From Sva-07 sp963716095 (lineage in GTDB: Bacteria > Actinomycetota > Acidimicrobiia > Acidimicrobiales > Ilumatobacteraceae): 64,000 nucleotides of DNA. Positions 29,327-38,241 of this stretch are shown here, one piece after another. The notes beneath the pieces are model-generated. The model was not told the origin of the DNA, did not search any database, and saw only the letters and a program-made list of their open reading frames with translations. The position numbers were made by a program, and so were the translations under genes. The number at the start of each line of letters is the position of its first letter. Positions within the stretch are counted from its first letter, which is position 1. The stretch covers positions 1-64,000 of the forward strand of contig CAVQSV010000011.1 in the NCBI GenBank assembly GCA_963716095.1, given 5' to 3'.

Positions 29327-29709
29327 TAGAAACGGTGACCGTGTCAGACACCAGCGATCTCGAACAGCGCCTCGCCCGGCAGGCCGACAAGGCAAAGCAG
29401 GCCGAGGACGCCTCGGTCGGCGAGGTCATCGACTACGTCAAGGCGTACGCGAAGCAGGAGACACTGGGGCCGCTCAAGGGCGCCGGCAACTGGCTCGGCT
29501 ACGGATTCGCCGCCGCCGCGCTGCTGGGACTCGGCTTGGTGCTGATGCTGCTCGGTCTGCTTCGGTTGATCCAGACCGAGTGGGACCGCTCGGCGTCGGG
29601 CAACCTGTCGTGGCTCCCGTACCTGATCGTGTTGGTCGTGGCGGGCGCACTGCTGGCGCTCACGCTGATGCGAATCAAGAAGTCGACCCTCCACAAGGAA
29701 CCGAAGTAA
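29323..29709 (+). CDS. Holin-superfamily-III-like membrane protein
   Basis: A 128-residue membrane protein with a charged N-terminus and two transmembrane helices (YGFAAAALLGLGLVLMLLGL and YLIVLVVAGALLALTLMRI). This resembles the actinobacterial phage-holin superfamily III proteins that occur in housekeeping contexts. Start GTG 29323 gives a GTGA overlap; GTGs at 29335 and 29341 in the same frame are alternatives. It belongs to a run of small membrane genes (29323-30257) of unknown role. Confidence 0.75.
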   Translation: MIETVTVSDTSDLEQRLARQADKAKQAEDASVGEVIDYVKAYAKQETLGPLKGAGNWLGYGFAAAALLGLGLVLMLLGLLRLIQTEWDRSASGNLSWLPYLIVLVVAGALLALTLMRIKKSTLHKEPK

Positions 29710-29721
29710 GGAGCCTTCGTC

Positions 29722-29946
29722 ATGGCGAAGAACACGGCCGAGGCCACACCGAAGATCACACCGCAGGACCTCGAGAACAAGCTCAAGGCACTCCAGGGCG
29801 ACGTGCAGGAGAAGGTCGATGACAAGAAGTCGACCATCGCGACCGCTGCCGCCGCCGGCGGTGTCGTGTTGCTGATGATCTTCTTCCTGCTCGGCAAGCG
29901 CTCGGGCAAGAAGCGCAGCGCAGTCGTCGAGATCCGACGCATCTGA
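29722..29946 (+). CDS. Small membrane protein
   Basis: A 74-residue protein with a helical N-terminus (TPQDLENKLKALQGDVQEK), one transmembrane helix (IATAAAAGGVVLLMIFFLLG) and a basic tail (KRSGKKRSAVVEIRRI). An AAGGAG string precedes the ATG. The stop overlaps the ATG of the next gene. Not assigned to a known family; likely cotranscribed with the holin-like gene. Confidence 0.7.
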   Translation: MAKNTAEATPKITPQDLENKLKALQGDVQEKVDDKKSTIATAAAAGGVVLLMIFFLLGKRSGKKRSAVVEIRRI

Positions 29947-30257
29947 TGGCGCTGATCCCCCTCACGCTGCGCCCGTCGTTCCTCATCCGACGCAACGCGA
30001 TGCGCAAGGGCGTGCTCGGCCCCAGCACACTGTGGAAGGTCGTGGCGGCGATCGTGTTCGGCCGCAGCACCATCAAGAAGGTGTTCGGCAAGCAGCCCGA
30101 ACCGCTCGGAAAGCGCACGATCGGTGTCGGTGGCGTGCTCACCGTCGCTGCGGCAGCACCGTTGTCCCGCCGCCAGGCGAAGCGCGCCGGAGTGACCAAG
30201 AAGACACTCGAAGCCGACGCACGTGCCGACCTCGAGGCGGCACAGCAGGCATCGTGA
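29946..30257 (+). CDS. Small basic hypothetical protein
   Basis: A 103-residue basic protein with a hydrophobic stretch (LWKVVAAIVFGRSTIKKVFG) and a second in GVGGVLTVAAAAPLS, ending in the helix ADARADLEAAQQAS. It appears to be a membrane-associated partner of the preceding small genes. Linked by overlaps to both neighbours. Function unknown. Confidence 0.68.
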   Translation: MALIPLTLRPSFLIRRNAMRKGVLGPSTLWKVVAAIVFGRSTIKKVFGKQPEPLGKRTIGVGGVLTVAAAAPLSRRQAKRAGVTKKTLEADARADLEAAQQAS

Positions 30258-30455
30258 AGGTCCTGCTGCGCAACCCGCGGCGGGAGATCGAGGTGCCCGG
30301 GGACCGCAGCGTCGACCGCCTGCTCGACGATCTCGACCTGCAGTCGCGAGGCTCATCTCGTCATCTGCAACGGCACACTCGTGCCCGGCGATGCCCGCCT
30401 CGAAGACGGCGACACCATCGAGGTGCGTCCGGTCATCTCCGGCGGCGCAGCATGA
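30254..30455 (+). pseudogene. ThiS/MoaD-like sulfur carrier, split by a one-base insertion
   Basis: A ubiquitin-fold sulfur carrier of about 67 residues read from two frames. The first frame gives VKVLLRNPRREIEVPG ... LLDDLDLQS; the second continues EAHLVICNGTLVPGDARL ... IEVRPVISGGAA. They join if one base near 30347 (TCG-C-GAG) is dropped. The C-terminal GG, which would carry the thiocarboxylate, is followed by two Ala, so trimming may be needed. The neighbouring ttuA-like tRNA thiolase fits this role: ThiS-like proteins donate sulfur to TtuA-type enzymes. As written the protein would be truncated and mistranslated after about residue 31. Confidence 0.75.
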
Positions 30456-30467
30456 GGCAGCGCTGAC

Positions 30468-31434
30468 ATGAGCTGCGGTCGGCAGCAAGTGCCGCGTCTG
30501 CAGGGCACCAGCGGTCATCGACCTGCCGCGCCACAACGCCAAGTTCTGTGCCGAGCACCTCCAGCAGCTGTGCCGACGGCAGATGACCAAGGCGATCGAG
30601 GACTTCGACATGTTGACGCCCGACGACCGAATCCTCGTCGCGGTCAGCGGTGGCAAGGACTCGCTCGCAGTGTGGGACATGCTGATCGAGGCGGGTTACC
30701 GCGCCGACGGGCTGTACATCGGTCTGGGTATCGGCGACTACTCCGATGACAGCGGCGGCTACGTGCGCCGATTCGCCGACGAACGAGGTCTCACGTTGCA
30801 GACGATCGACCTGCGCGAGGACTACGGCTACGACGTTCCGACGGCCTCACGAGCAACCGGCCGGGTGCCGTGCTCGGCCTGCGGTCTGTCGAAGCGGCGC
30901 CTGTTCGATCAGGCCGCCCTCGACGGCGGCTACGACGTCGTCGTCACCGGTCACAACCTCGACGACGAAGCCGCTGTGCTGTTCGGCAACACGCTGCGTT
31001 GGGACATCGACTACCTCGCTCGCCAGATGCCGGTGCTGCCGGCCGGGCGAGGGTTTCCCAAGAAGGTCAAGCCGCTGGTGCGCCTCACCGAACGTGAGAT
31101 GGCCGCGTGGTGCCTGGTGCGTGGCATCGACTACGTCGTCGAGGAGTGCCCGATCGCCGCCGGGAACCGGCATCTGTCGTACAAGGAGTCGCTGAACGCG
31201 ATCGAGGCGAACTCTCCGGGAGCGAAGGCCTCGTTCTACCTGGGCTTCCTCGACCGGATGGCGCCGCTGCTGGTGGGCCAGTCGGCCGCGGCGGCGGGCG
31301 AATTGAACGACTGTTCGCGTTGTGGATCGCCGACGACCGGTGAGATCTGTGCGTTCTGCCGGCTGGTGGAGAAGTCGAGCGCGCACGAACCCGTGCCGGT
31401 CGAGATGGTGCTGACGAGAGGGAAGCGACGATGA
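30468..31434 (+). CDS. TtuA-like tRNA thiolation ATPase (TIGR00269), N-terminus frameshifted
   Basis: A PP-loop ATPase that would thiolate tRNA (2-thiouridine/ribothymidine type). Visible are SGGKDSLAV (PP-loop), the cluster-binding PCSACGLSKRR, VVVTGHNLDDEAA, and a C-terminal zinc finger CSRCGSPTTGEICAFC. The N-terminal zinc finger (CRVCRAPAVIDLPRHN, KFCAEH) is in the body's frame but has no start codon there; the ATG at 30468 is in another frame and joins if one C near 30486 is removed. The first in-frame ATG is 30583 (MTKAIEDFDML), which would lose the finger. It is cotranscribed with the ThiS-like gene and trmI. Confidence 0.82.
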
Positions 31435-32216
31435 CCGGAGTGTTCACAGCAGGGGAGAAGGCCCTGCTGCTCGATACCAAGAAGCGTCGCTACCTCATCG
31501 ACCTGGTCGACGACGGCGAGTTCCACAGCCACAACGGCTTCGTGGCGCACACCGATGTGATCGGCCAACGCGAAGGCGTCGTCGTGCGGTCGACGAAGGG
31601 GTCCGAGTATCGAGTGTTGCGTCCGACGCTCGAGGACTTCGTCGTCGAGATGCCACGCGGTGCCCAGGTGATCTACCCGAAGGACCTTGCTCCGATCTGC
31701 ATGCTCGCCGACATCGGACCAGGGGTCCGAGTGTTCGAGACCGGCATCGGTTCCGGAGCGTTGTCGATGACGATGCTCCGCTACGGCGCCGACATCGTCG
31801 GCTACGAGATCCGGGAGGACTTCGCCAACCGGGCCCGCAAGAACGTCGAGAGCTTCCTCGGGACCGCGGCGCTCGATCGCTACGAGGTGCACATCGCCGA
31901 CAGCTACGAGGGCATCGATCCGGCGCTCGGGATGTTCGACCGGGTCGTGCTCGACCTGCCCGAGCCGTGGAATGTCGTGCCGAATGCCGAAGCGGTGCTG
32001 CAGCCCGGCGGGCTGCTGGTGGCCTACACGCCATCGATCACGCAGGCGGTGCAGGTGCGTGAGGCGTTGAAGGGCAAGTGGATCGATGCCCGCACCATCG
32101 AGGTGCTCCACCGGGGCTGGCACATCGAGGGTCAGGCCGTGCGCCCCGATCACCGCATGGTGGCGCACACGGCGTTCTTGAGCGTTGCCCGGTTCCTCGG
32201 CCGCAACCCCACCTGA
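31431..32216 (+). CDS. trmI: tRNA (adenine-58-N1)-methyltransferase TrmI
   Basis: A 261-residue class I methyltransferase. An N-terminal beta-barrel domain is followed by the SAM-binding motif (FETGIGSGALSMTMLRYG) and motif IV VVLDLPEPWNVVPNA (DxPxPW, typical of TrmI). It methylates A58 in the tRNA T-loop using SAM. The ATG overlaps the stop of the TtuA-like gene; both act on tRNA. The 3' end is followed by a strong hairpin shared with the convergent ferredoxin. Confidence 0.92.
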   Translation: MTGVFTAGEKALLLDTKKRRYLIDLVDDGEFHSHNGFVAHTDVIGQREGVVVRSTKGSEYRVLRPTLEDFVVEMPRGAQVIYPKDLAPICMLADIGPGVRVFETGIGSGALSMTMLRYGADIVGYEIREDFANRARKNVESFLGTAALDRYEVHIADSYEGIDPALGMFDRVVLDLPEPWNVVPNAEAVLQPGGLLVAYTPSITQAVQVREALKGKWIDARTIEVLHRGWHIEGQAVRPDHRMVAHTAFLSVARFLGRNPT

Positions 32217-32230
32217 TCCCGCAGAACCGG

Positions 32231-32262
32231 AACGGCCCCGAAGGCTGCGCCTCGGGGCCGTT
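32231..32262. terminator. Bidirectional hairpin terminator
   Basis: Stem AACGGCCCCG / CGGGGCCGTT (10 bp) with a 12-base loop between the trmI and ferredoxin stops. The left arm is preceded and the right arm followed by short pyrimidine-rich stretches but no long T-run. Its position between convergent genes supports a terminator serving both. Confidence 0.75.
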
Positions 32263-32313
32263 CGTCGACTTCTCCTCCTCGGAACTGATGCAGCGAGTGA
32301 CCAGCGAGAGCTG

Positions 32314-32559
32314 TCAGGGTTCGATGTAGATGCACTCGCCGGGGCACTCCTCGGCGGATTCGATGACTGCTTCGAGCTGCCCGTCGGGGATTTCGGCGAG
32401 GCCCTCGGCGCCCTGGGCGTTGCCCTTGGCTTCTGCGAAGATCTTGTCGCCTTCGACGACATAGGCAAGGCCGTCGTCGAGCAGGGTGAAGACGTCGGGG
32501 GCGATCTCCTCGCACAGGCCGTCGCCGGTGCACAGATCCTGGTCGATCCAGACCTTCAT
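32314..32559 (-). CDS. Small ferredoxin ([3Fe-4S]/[4Fe-4S] type)
   Basis: An 81-residue acidic ferredoxin. Cys10 and Cys16 are in DLCTGDGLCEEIAP (C-x5-C), and the C-terminal EECPGECIYIE supplies Cys72 and Cys76. Single-cluster actinobacterial ferredoxins of this layout usually use three cysteines for [3Fe-4S]; the fourth (Cys76) could be spare or convert it. It may reduce a P450 or other oxidoreductase, partner unknown. It is divergent from arc, with 103 bases between the two starts. Confidence 0.88.
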   Translation of the reverse strand: MKVWIDQDLCTGDGLCEEIAPDVFTLLDDGLAYVVEGDKIFAEAKGNAQGAEGLAEIPDGQLEAVIESAEECPGECIYIEP

Positions 32560-32662
32560 GTCAGTGGGGCTCCTCGTTGAGTGGGGGTTGTCCTACGTCG
32601 GCCAGTTTACACGGCCAAGCACGTGCAAACATGCTTCGGGTGTCCGCGTGTACATTCGGTCC

Positions 32663-34393
32663 ATGGCAACCTCTGCGGACGATCCCCGGTCGACCAACGA
32701 TGCTGGGGCGGACGAGCGAACCGAGCTCGCCGCCCTCGAAGACGAAATCGCCCATCTCCGAGCTCGCCTCGCGGACGCACCCAAGCGGGTGCATTCGCTC
32801 GAGGAACGGCTCCTCGAGACCAAGGGGCAGCTCGCCGCCGCCGTCGGACAGAACGAGAAGCTGTCGTACACCCTGCGCGAGGCTCGCGAGCACATCGCCA
32901 CACTGCGCGACGAGGTCGACAAGCTGTCGCAGCCACCGTCGGCATACGGCGTCGTGGTCGGCAAGAACGACGACGACACCGTCGACATCCTCACCAGTGG
33001 GCGCAAGATGCGCGTGGCATTGCATCCCGACATCGACCACGAACTGCTCGACCGTGGCGCCGAGGTGGTGTTGAACGAGAGCTACAACGTCGTGATGGCG
33101 CGCACGCCCGAGATCACCGGCGAGGTCGTCACGGTGAAGGAGGTCATGGAGGACGGCATTCGCATCGTGGTCGTCGGGCGTGCCGACGAGGAACGGGTCT
33201 GCGAGCTCGCCGACGCGATCCGTGGCACCCACATCCGCAACGGCGACCACCTGCGTCTCGACACGCGCTCGAACCTGTTGCTCGAGAAGCTGCCGAGACC
33301 CGAGGTCGAACACCTCCTGCTCGAAGAGGTGCCCGACATCGCCTACACCGACATCGGTGGCCTCGACGACCAGATCGAACAGATCGCGGACGCGGTCGAG
33401 TTGCCGTTCCTCCACCAGGATCTGTTCGCCGAGCACCAGCTGCCCGCGCCGAAGGGGATCCTGCTGTACGGGCCACCCGGGTGCGGCAAGACGTTGATCG
33501 CCAAGGCGGTCGCGAACAGCCTTGCGAAGAAGGTGGCCGACACGATCGGTGAAGGCAAGGGTCACAGCTACTTCATCAACATCAAGGGTCCGGAGCTCCT
33601 CAACAAGTACGTCGGCGAGACCGAACGACAGATCCGGTTGGTGTTCCAGCGGGCGCGCGAGAAGAGCGACGAGGGCTGGCCGGTGATCGTGTTCTTCGAC
33701 GAGATGGACTCGATGTTCCGGACCCGCGGCTCGGGCATCAGTTCCGACATGGAGTCGACGATCGTGCCGCAGCTGCTGTCGGAGATCGACGGAGTCGAAG
33801 GACTGAAGAACGTGATCGTGATCGGAGCGACCAACCGTGAGGACCTGATCGATCCCGCAATCCTCCGACCTGGCCGTCTCGACGTGAAGATCAAGATCGA
33901 ACGTCCGAACGCTGCAGCGGCCAAGGCGATCTTCGCTCGATATCTCACCGAGGAGATCCCGATCATGAAGGGACAGTCGGTCCCCGACATGATCGACGCC
34001 ACCGTGACCGAGATGTACCGCGACGACGAGGCCAATCGCTTCCTCGAGGTGACCTACCAGAACGGCGACAAGGAGATCTTGTACTACAAGGACTTCTCGT
34101 CGGGCGCCATGATCGAGAACGTGGTGCGGCGGGCCAAGAAGCTCGCCATCAAACGGGTGATCGACGGTGGGGAAAAGGGTGTGTGCACCGACGATCTCCT
34201 CGCGTCGATCAAACAGGAGTACAAAGAACACGAGGACCTCCCGAACACCACCAACCCCGACGACTGGGCGAAGATCTCGGGCAAGAAGGGCGAACGCATC
34301 GTCTTCATCCGCACGCTCGTGTCGGAGGCCGCCGAGGCCGATCCGTCCGGTGGACGGGCGATCGAGCGCGTGGCGACGGGGCAGTACCTGTGA
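32663..34393 (+). CDS. arc: Proteasome-associated AAA ATPase ARC/Mpa
   Basis: A 576-residue hexameric unfoldase that recognises Pup-tagged proteins and feeds them to the 20S proteasome. An N-terminal coiled coil (residues about 15-80) binds Pup; OB-like interdomain follows (YGVVVGKNDDDTVDILTSGR); AAA domain has Walker A GPPGCGKT at about 270, Walker B VIVFFDEMDSMF and the second-region GATNREDLIDPAILRPGR. The C-terminal ATGQYL carries the penultimate Tyr used for docking on the proteasome. TACATT lies 6 bases before the ATG, so the mRNA is likely leaderless. Confidence 0.97.
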   Translation: MATSADDPRSTNDAGADERTELAALEDEIAHLRARLADAPKRVHSLEERLLETKGQLAAAVGQNEKLSYTLREAREHIATLRDEVDKLSQPPSAYGVVVGKNDDDTVDILTSGRKMRVALHPDIDHELLDRGAEVVLNESYNVVMARTPEITGEVVTVKEVMEDGIRIVVVGRADEERVCELADAIRGTHIRNGDHLRLDTRSNLLLEKLPRPEVEHLLLEEVPDIAYTDIGGLDDQIEQIADAVELPFLHQDLFAEHQLPAPKGILLYGPPGCGKTLIAKAVANSLAKKVADTIGEGKGHSYFINIKGPELLNKYVGETERQIRLVFQRAREKSDEGWPVIVFFDEMDSMFRTRGSGISSDMESTIVPQLLSEIDGVEGLKNVIVIGATNREDLIDPAILRPGRLDVKIKIERPNAAAAKAIFARYLTEEIPIMKGQSVPDMIDATVTEMYRDDEANRFLEVTYQNGDKEILYYKDFSSGAMIENVVRRAKKLAIKRVIDGGEKGVCTDDLLASIKQEYKEHEDLPNTTNPDDWAKISGKKGERIVFIRTLVSEAAEADPSGGRAIERVATGQYL

Positions 34394-35607
34394 GCGCCGA
34401 TCGCGAGTTCGACGTCGTCGTCTACGGGGCGACCAGCTTCGTCGGCCAGATCCTCTGCAGGTACCTCGTGCGGCGCCACGGCACCGACGGGGACCTCAGA
34501 TGGGCCATCGCCGGTCGGAGCGCGTCGAAGCTCGACGAGGTGGCGAGCAGTACCGGTGCAGACGTGCCTCGAATCGTGGCCGACGCCGCTGACCGGGCGG
34601 CGCTCGACGAGATGGCGGGCTCGACCCGGGTGGTGGCGTCGACCGTTGGGCCCTATGCGCTGTACGGCTCCGAATTGGTTGCCGCCGTCGTCGAGGCGGG
34701 CGGCGACTACTGCGACCTGACCGGCGAAGTGCAGTGGATGCGCCGGATGATCGACGCGCACCAGAGCCGCGCCGAGGAGACCGGTGCACGGATCGTGCAC
34801 ACCTGCGGATTCGATTCGATCCCGTCCGACCTGGGTACCTGGTTCACTCAGCAACGCGCGATCGAGCAGTTCGGTGAACCGTGTGTCGAGGTGCGGATGT
34901 CGGTGAAGGGCGCGAAGGGTGGCGTCAGCGGCGGTACCGCGGCGAGCGGCATGGCGATGTTCGAGGAACTCGCCGACGACCCGGACCTCCGCAAGGTGGT
35001 CAGCGATCCGTACGTGCTGGCGCCGGTCGACCTGCGCCAGGGGCCGAAGCAGCCGGGGATGTCCCGACCGACTCGTGACGACCGGTTCGAGAGCTGGGTT
35101 GCACCGTTCGTGATGGCTCCGACCAACTCGGCGGTGGTGCTGCGCAGCCACGCGCTGCTCGGCCAACCCTGGGGCCGCGACTTCACCTACGGCGAAACGA
35201 TGATGACCGGCGACGGCCTGATCGGGGGAGCGGCCGCCTGGGGCATGACCGCAGGCCTCGCCGCGTTTGCCGGCGCAGCCAGCTTCGGTCCCACTCGCGC
35301 ACTTCTGGGCAAGGTCATTCCGAAGCCGGGCGCCGGTCCGAGCGAAGCCAAGCAGCAAGCCGGATACTTCGACCTCCGGTTCGTGGGGGTCACCGCAGAC
35401 GGACACGAGGTGCGCACCAAGGTCACCGGCGACGCCGATCCCGGCTACGGCTCGACCGCCAAGATGCTGGGCGAGTCGGCTGTTGCGTTCCTCGATCTCG
35501 ATCCTGCTGACACCGGCGGCGGCTTCTGGACGCCGGCGAGCGCCTTCGGTGATGCCCTCGTCGAACGCCTCGAAGCTCACGCCGGCATCCGCTTCGACGT
35601 CCTCTGA
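34390..35607 (+). CDS. Saccharopine dehydrogenase-like oxidoreductase
   Basis: A 405-residue Rossmann-fold protein of the saccharopine dehydrogenase NADP-binding family (trans-acting enoyl reductase type). The nucleotide-binding motif FDVVVYGATSFVGQIL opens the protein and VVASTVGPYALYGSELV follows. The mycobacterial relatives act as membrane-associated enoyl reductases of lipid synthesis; the exact reaction here is unknown. GTG start overlaps the arc stop (GTGA), so the gene is coupled to arc. A long palindrome follows the stop. Confidence 0.82.
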   Translation: MSADREFDVVVYGATSFVGQILCRYLVRRHGTDGDLRWAIAGRSASKLDEVASSTGADVPRIVADAADRAALDEMAGSTRVVASTVGPYALYGSELVAAVVEAGGDYCDLTGEVQWMRRMIDAHQSRAEETGARIVHTCGFDSIPSDLGTWFTQQRAIEQFGEPCVEVRMSVKGAKGGVSGGTAASGMAMFEELADDPDLRKVVSDPYVLAPVDLRQGPKQPGMSRPTRDDRFESWVAPFVMAPTNSAVVLRSHALLGQPWGRDFTYGETMMTGDGLIGGAAAWGMTAGLAAFAGAASFGPTRALLGKVIPKPGAGPSEAKQQAGYFDLRFVGVTADGHEVRTKVTGDADPGYGSTAKMLGESAVAFLDLDPADTGGGFWTPASAFGDALVERLEAHAGIRFDVL

Positions 35608-35610
35608 CGC

Positions 35611-35651
35611 GCTCGCGGTTCCCCGTGCCCTGGGCACGGGGAACCGCGAGC
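35611..35651. terminator. Long perfect palindrome after the saccharopine dehydrogenase gene
   Basis: Arms of 20 bases (left arm starts GCTCGCGG and ends CGTGCCC; right arm is its exact reverse complement) meet with one central base at 35631. As RNA it would be a 19-bp stem. It has no T-run but lies between this gene and the dop promoter. A shorter relative is at 60554-60586, so it is also a dispersed repeat. Confidence 0.7.
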
Positions 35652-35691
35652 TGAACGTCGCCCGCGTGCCGGGCTCCGCTAGGTTCAGGTG

Positions 35692-37185
35692 ATGGCCCTT
35701 CCGAAGGTCTGCGGGATCGAGACCGAGTACGGCATCGTTGTGCGCGGCGGCGACAACAACCCGGTGTCGGCGTCGTCGATGCTGATCAACGCCTACGTCG
35801 CTGCCACGAACCGAGACCGTGGCCGCATCGGCTGGGACTTCGAGGACGAGCAGCCCGCCAACGATGCCCGAGGCTTCGAACTCGACACCTCCCTCGCCCC
35901 CGAGGTCGAGACGATGCTGGTCAACGCCGTGCTCACCAACGGTGCGCGCTACTACGTCGATCACGCGCATCCCGAGATCTCGACCCCCGAGGTCACCACC
36001 GCCCGAGAAGCGCTGGTCTGGGACCGTGCCGCCGAGGAAATCGTCCGAGCGTCGATGGAGCACGTGAGGTCGTTGCTTCCCGACGAGGGCGAGATCGTGG
36101 TGCACAAGAACAACTCCGACGGCAAGGGCAACAGTTACGGCTGCCACGAGAACTACCTGCTCGCACGGGAGACGCCGTTCGGACGTCTGGCGCGACAGAT
36201 CACGCCGCACTTCGTGACCCGGCAGGTGTTCTGTGGAGCGGGCAAGGTCGGCTGCGAACTCCCTGGCCGTCCCGACGACCACGTGCCCTACCAGCTCAGT
36301 CAACGAGCCGACTTCTTCGAAGAGGAGATCGGTCTCGAGACCACGTTGAAGCGCCCGATCGTCAACACCCGTGACGAGCCGCATGCCGATGCGCAGAAGT
36401 ACCGGCGGCTCCACGTGATCGTTGGCGATGCCAACATGAGCGAGGTCGCCACCTACCTCAAGGTCGGCACGACGTCGATCATCCTCGCGATGATCGAAGA
36501 CGACGAACTCGGCGACGAGTGGCTGCTCGGCAACCCCGTCGCGGCGATTCGCCAGGTCAGCCACGATCCGTCGCTCACCCAGACGATCATGCTGCGCGAC
36601 GGCAATCGGGCGACCGCCCTCGAGATCCAGTGGGGGCTGCTCGAGCGGGCCCGCAAGTACGAGCAGTCGCACGGTCTCGATTGCGTCGGAGCTGACGTGG
36701 GCGCCGACGTGCTGTCGAGGTGGGAAACGGTGTTGGCCGGCCTCGAAGCCGACCCCGCATCGGTGGCGAACTGGGTCGACTGGGTCGCCAAGCAGCGACT
36801 CGTCGACGGCTATGCCGCCCGCCACGGCATCGACTCGGGATCGGCGAAGCTGAAAGCGATCGACCTGCAGTACCACGATCTGCGTGTCGATCGGTGCTTG
36901 GCACTCCGGGCAGGACTCGACACGATGGTCTCGCCCGGCGAAGTTGCCGACGCCATGACCGAGCCGCCGAGCAGCACCCGTGCGTACTTTCGTGGCCGTT
37001 GCCTGCAGAAGTATCCCGACGACGTCGTTGCGGCCAACTGGGACTCGCTCGTCTTCGACGTCGGACGCGATCCGCTGCGTCGGGTGCCGATGATGGAACC
37101 GCTACGCGGGACCGCCGAGCACGTTGGTACCTTGATCGACGACTGCGAGACGGCCGGGGAGCTCCTCGACCGCCTCGGCCAATGA
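35692..37185 (+). CDS. dop: Pup deamidase/depupylase
   Basis: A 497-residue carboxylate-amine/ammonia-ligase-fold enzyme. VCGIETEYGIVVRGGD is the nucleotide-binding opening; HKNNSDGKGNSYGCHENY and the later INTRDEPHADAQKYRR-type block (here VNTRDEPHADAQKYRR) are shared with PafA. It hydrolyses Pup-Gln to Pup-Glu and removes Pup from substrates. The ATG at 35692 is chosen since TAGGTT lies 6 bases before it; a GTG one codon earlier (35689) is less likely. pup follows 57 bases after the stop. Confidence 0.96.
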   Translation: MALPKVCGIETEYGIVVRGGDNNPVSASSMLINAYVAATNRDRGRIGWDFEDEQPANDARGFELDTSLAPEVETMLVNAVLTNGARYYVDHAHPEISTPEVTTAREALVWDRAAEEIVRASMEHVRSLLPDEGEIVVHKNNSDGKGNSYGCHENYLLARETPFGRLARQITPHFVTRQVFCGAGKVGCELPGRPDDHVPYQLSQRADFFEEEIGLETTLKRPIVNTRDEPHADAQKYRRLHVIVGDANMSEVATYLKVGTTSIILAMIEDDELGDEWLLGNPVAAIRQVSHDPSLTQTIMLRDGNRATALEIQWGLLERARKYEQSHGLDCVGADVGADVLSRWETVLAGLEADPASVANWVDWVAKQRLVDGYAARHGIDSGSAKLKAIDLQYHDLRVDRCLALRAGLDTMVSPGEVADAMTEPPSSTRAYFRGRCLQKYPDDVVAANWDSLVFDVGRDPLRRVPMMEPLRGTAEHVGTLIDDCETAGELLDRLGQ

Positions 37186-37242
37186 TCGAACACGAACACG
37201 CAACTCACCGACATCCGACTCTTTGAAGGGAAGCACCAGCTG

Positions 37243-37440
37243 ATGGCAGAACGCACCCAGAAGTCGAAGCAGACGAACGGTCGCGAGACCGAAACCGCTG
37301 CCGAGGCCGCGCCAGCGGTCACCGAGACCGGCGACAAACTCAAGGCCGAACTCGACGACCTGCTCGACGAGATCGACGAAGTGCTCGAGACGAACGCCGA
37401 GGACTTCGTGAAGTCGTATGTGCAAAAGGGTGGACAGTAA
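37243..37440 (+). CDS. pup: Prokaryotic ubiquitin-like protein Pup
   Basis: A 65-residue disordered modifier. The C-terminus is KSYVQKGGQ, i.e. Gly-Gly-Gln, so Dop must deamidate it to GGE before PafA can attach it to lysines. The preceding stretch (KLKAELDDLLDEIDEVLE) is the ARC/Mpa-binding coiled-coil region. Length and composition fit the family. AAGGGAAG lies about 10-18 bases before the ATG. prcB follows 3 bases after the stop. Confidence 0.96.
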   Translation: MAERTQKSKQTNGRETETAAEAAPAVTETGDKLKAELDDLLDEIDEVLETNAEDFVKSYVQKGGQ

Positions 37441-37443
37441 CTC

Positions 37444-38241
37444 GTGACAATGCCGCTGTTCTCGACCTCGGACGACCCGGGGTCGAACTTTCCTGAGCTG
37501 CTGCGCCGCGTCGGACTCGGCGCCGAACCGGGTGCCGGGGCGTCCACGGATCTGATCCGCGAGCTCTCGGTGCCGCACGCCACCACCTGCGTTGCGCTCA
37601 CCTACGCCGACGGTGTCGTGATGGCGGGCGATCGACGGGCGACCTCTGGCAACCTGATCTCGCATCGCACGATGGAAAAGGTCGTCGAGGCCGACCGCTA
37701 CAGCGGCGTGGCCATCGCTGGAGCTGCAGGAACAGCGCTCGAGATGATTCGCCTGTTCCAGCTCCAACTCGAGCACTACGAGAAGGTCGAAGGCACCTCG
37801 TTGAGCCTCGAAGGCAAGGCCAACCAGCTGTCGATGATGGTCCGTGGCAACCTGCAGCAGGCGATGATGGGCATGGTGGTGGTGCCGATCTTCGGTGGCT
37901 ACGACCTGCGTCGCGAGTGCGGCCGCCTCTGGGACTACGACGCCACTGGCGGGCGCTACGAAGAGCGCGACTACGTCGCCACCGGATCGGGCAGCTTGCA
38001 CGCCGGCACCGTCATCAAGGTCGGCTTCCACGCCGACATGAGTCGTGACGATGCCGTCAATCTGGCCGCCAGGGCCCTCTGGGAAGCCGCCGACGCCGAC
38101 TCTGCGACGGGAGGCCCCGATGCACTTCGGGGGATCTACCCGGTGGTGGCCACGATCGACGCGACGGGGTGGAGCCGACTCGGTGACGACGATCTCGCCG
38201 CTCGATACGAGGCGATCGTCGACGAGGTGCGGACGCGATGA
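37444..38241 (+). CDS. prcB: Proteasome subunit beta
   Basis: A 265-residue Ntn-hydrolase. A propeptide of about 46 residues ends SVPHA; Thr47 would be the nucleophile after self-processing (TTCVALTYADGVVMAGDRRAT). The GDRRAT, AGAAGTALEM and YVATGSGS motifs are typical of actinobacterial beta subunits. Start GTG 37444, three bases after pup; an internal ATG two codons on is possible. It overlaps prcA by four bases. The order pup-prcB-prcA is standard. Confidence 0.96.
   Translation: MTMPLFSTSDDPGSNFPELLRRVGLGAEPGAGASTDLIRELSVPHATTCVALTYADGVVMAGDRRATSGNLISHRTMEKVVEADRYSGVAIAGAAGTALEMIRLFQLQLEHYEKVEGTSLSLEGKANQLSMMVRGNLQQAMMGMVVVPIFGGYDLRRECGRLWDYDATGGRYEERDYVATGSGSLHAGTVIKVGFHADMSRDDAVNLAARALWEAADADSATGGPDALRGIYPVVATIDATGWSRLGDDDLAARYEAIVDEVRTR

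Noticed and set aside
29336..29352. A further copy of the GTCAGAC palindrome (GTGTCAGACACC) at the start of the holin-like gene
   Set aside because: Only the short core matches; the outer arms are absent and the string encodes the N-terminus (VSDTSD), so chance is likely.
34084..36876. A 930-residue open frame antisense to arc, the saccharopine dehydrogenase gene and dop
   Set aside because: It covers three well-supported genes and has the typical look of high-GC shadow frames with no family similarity.
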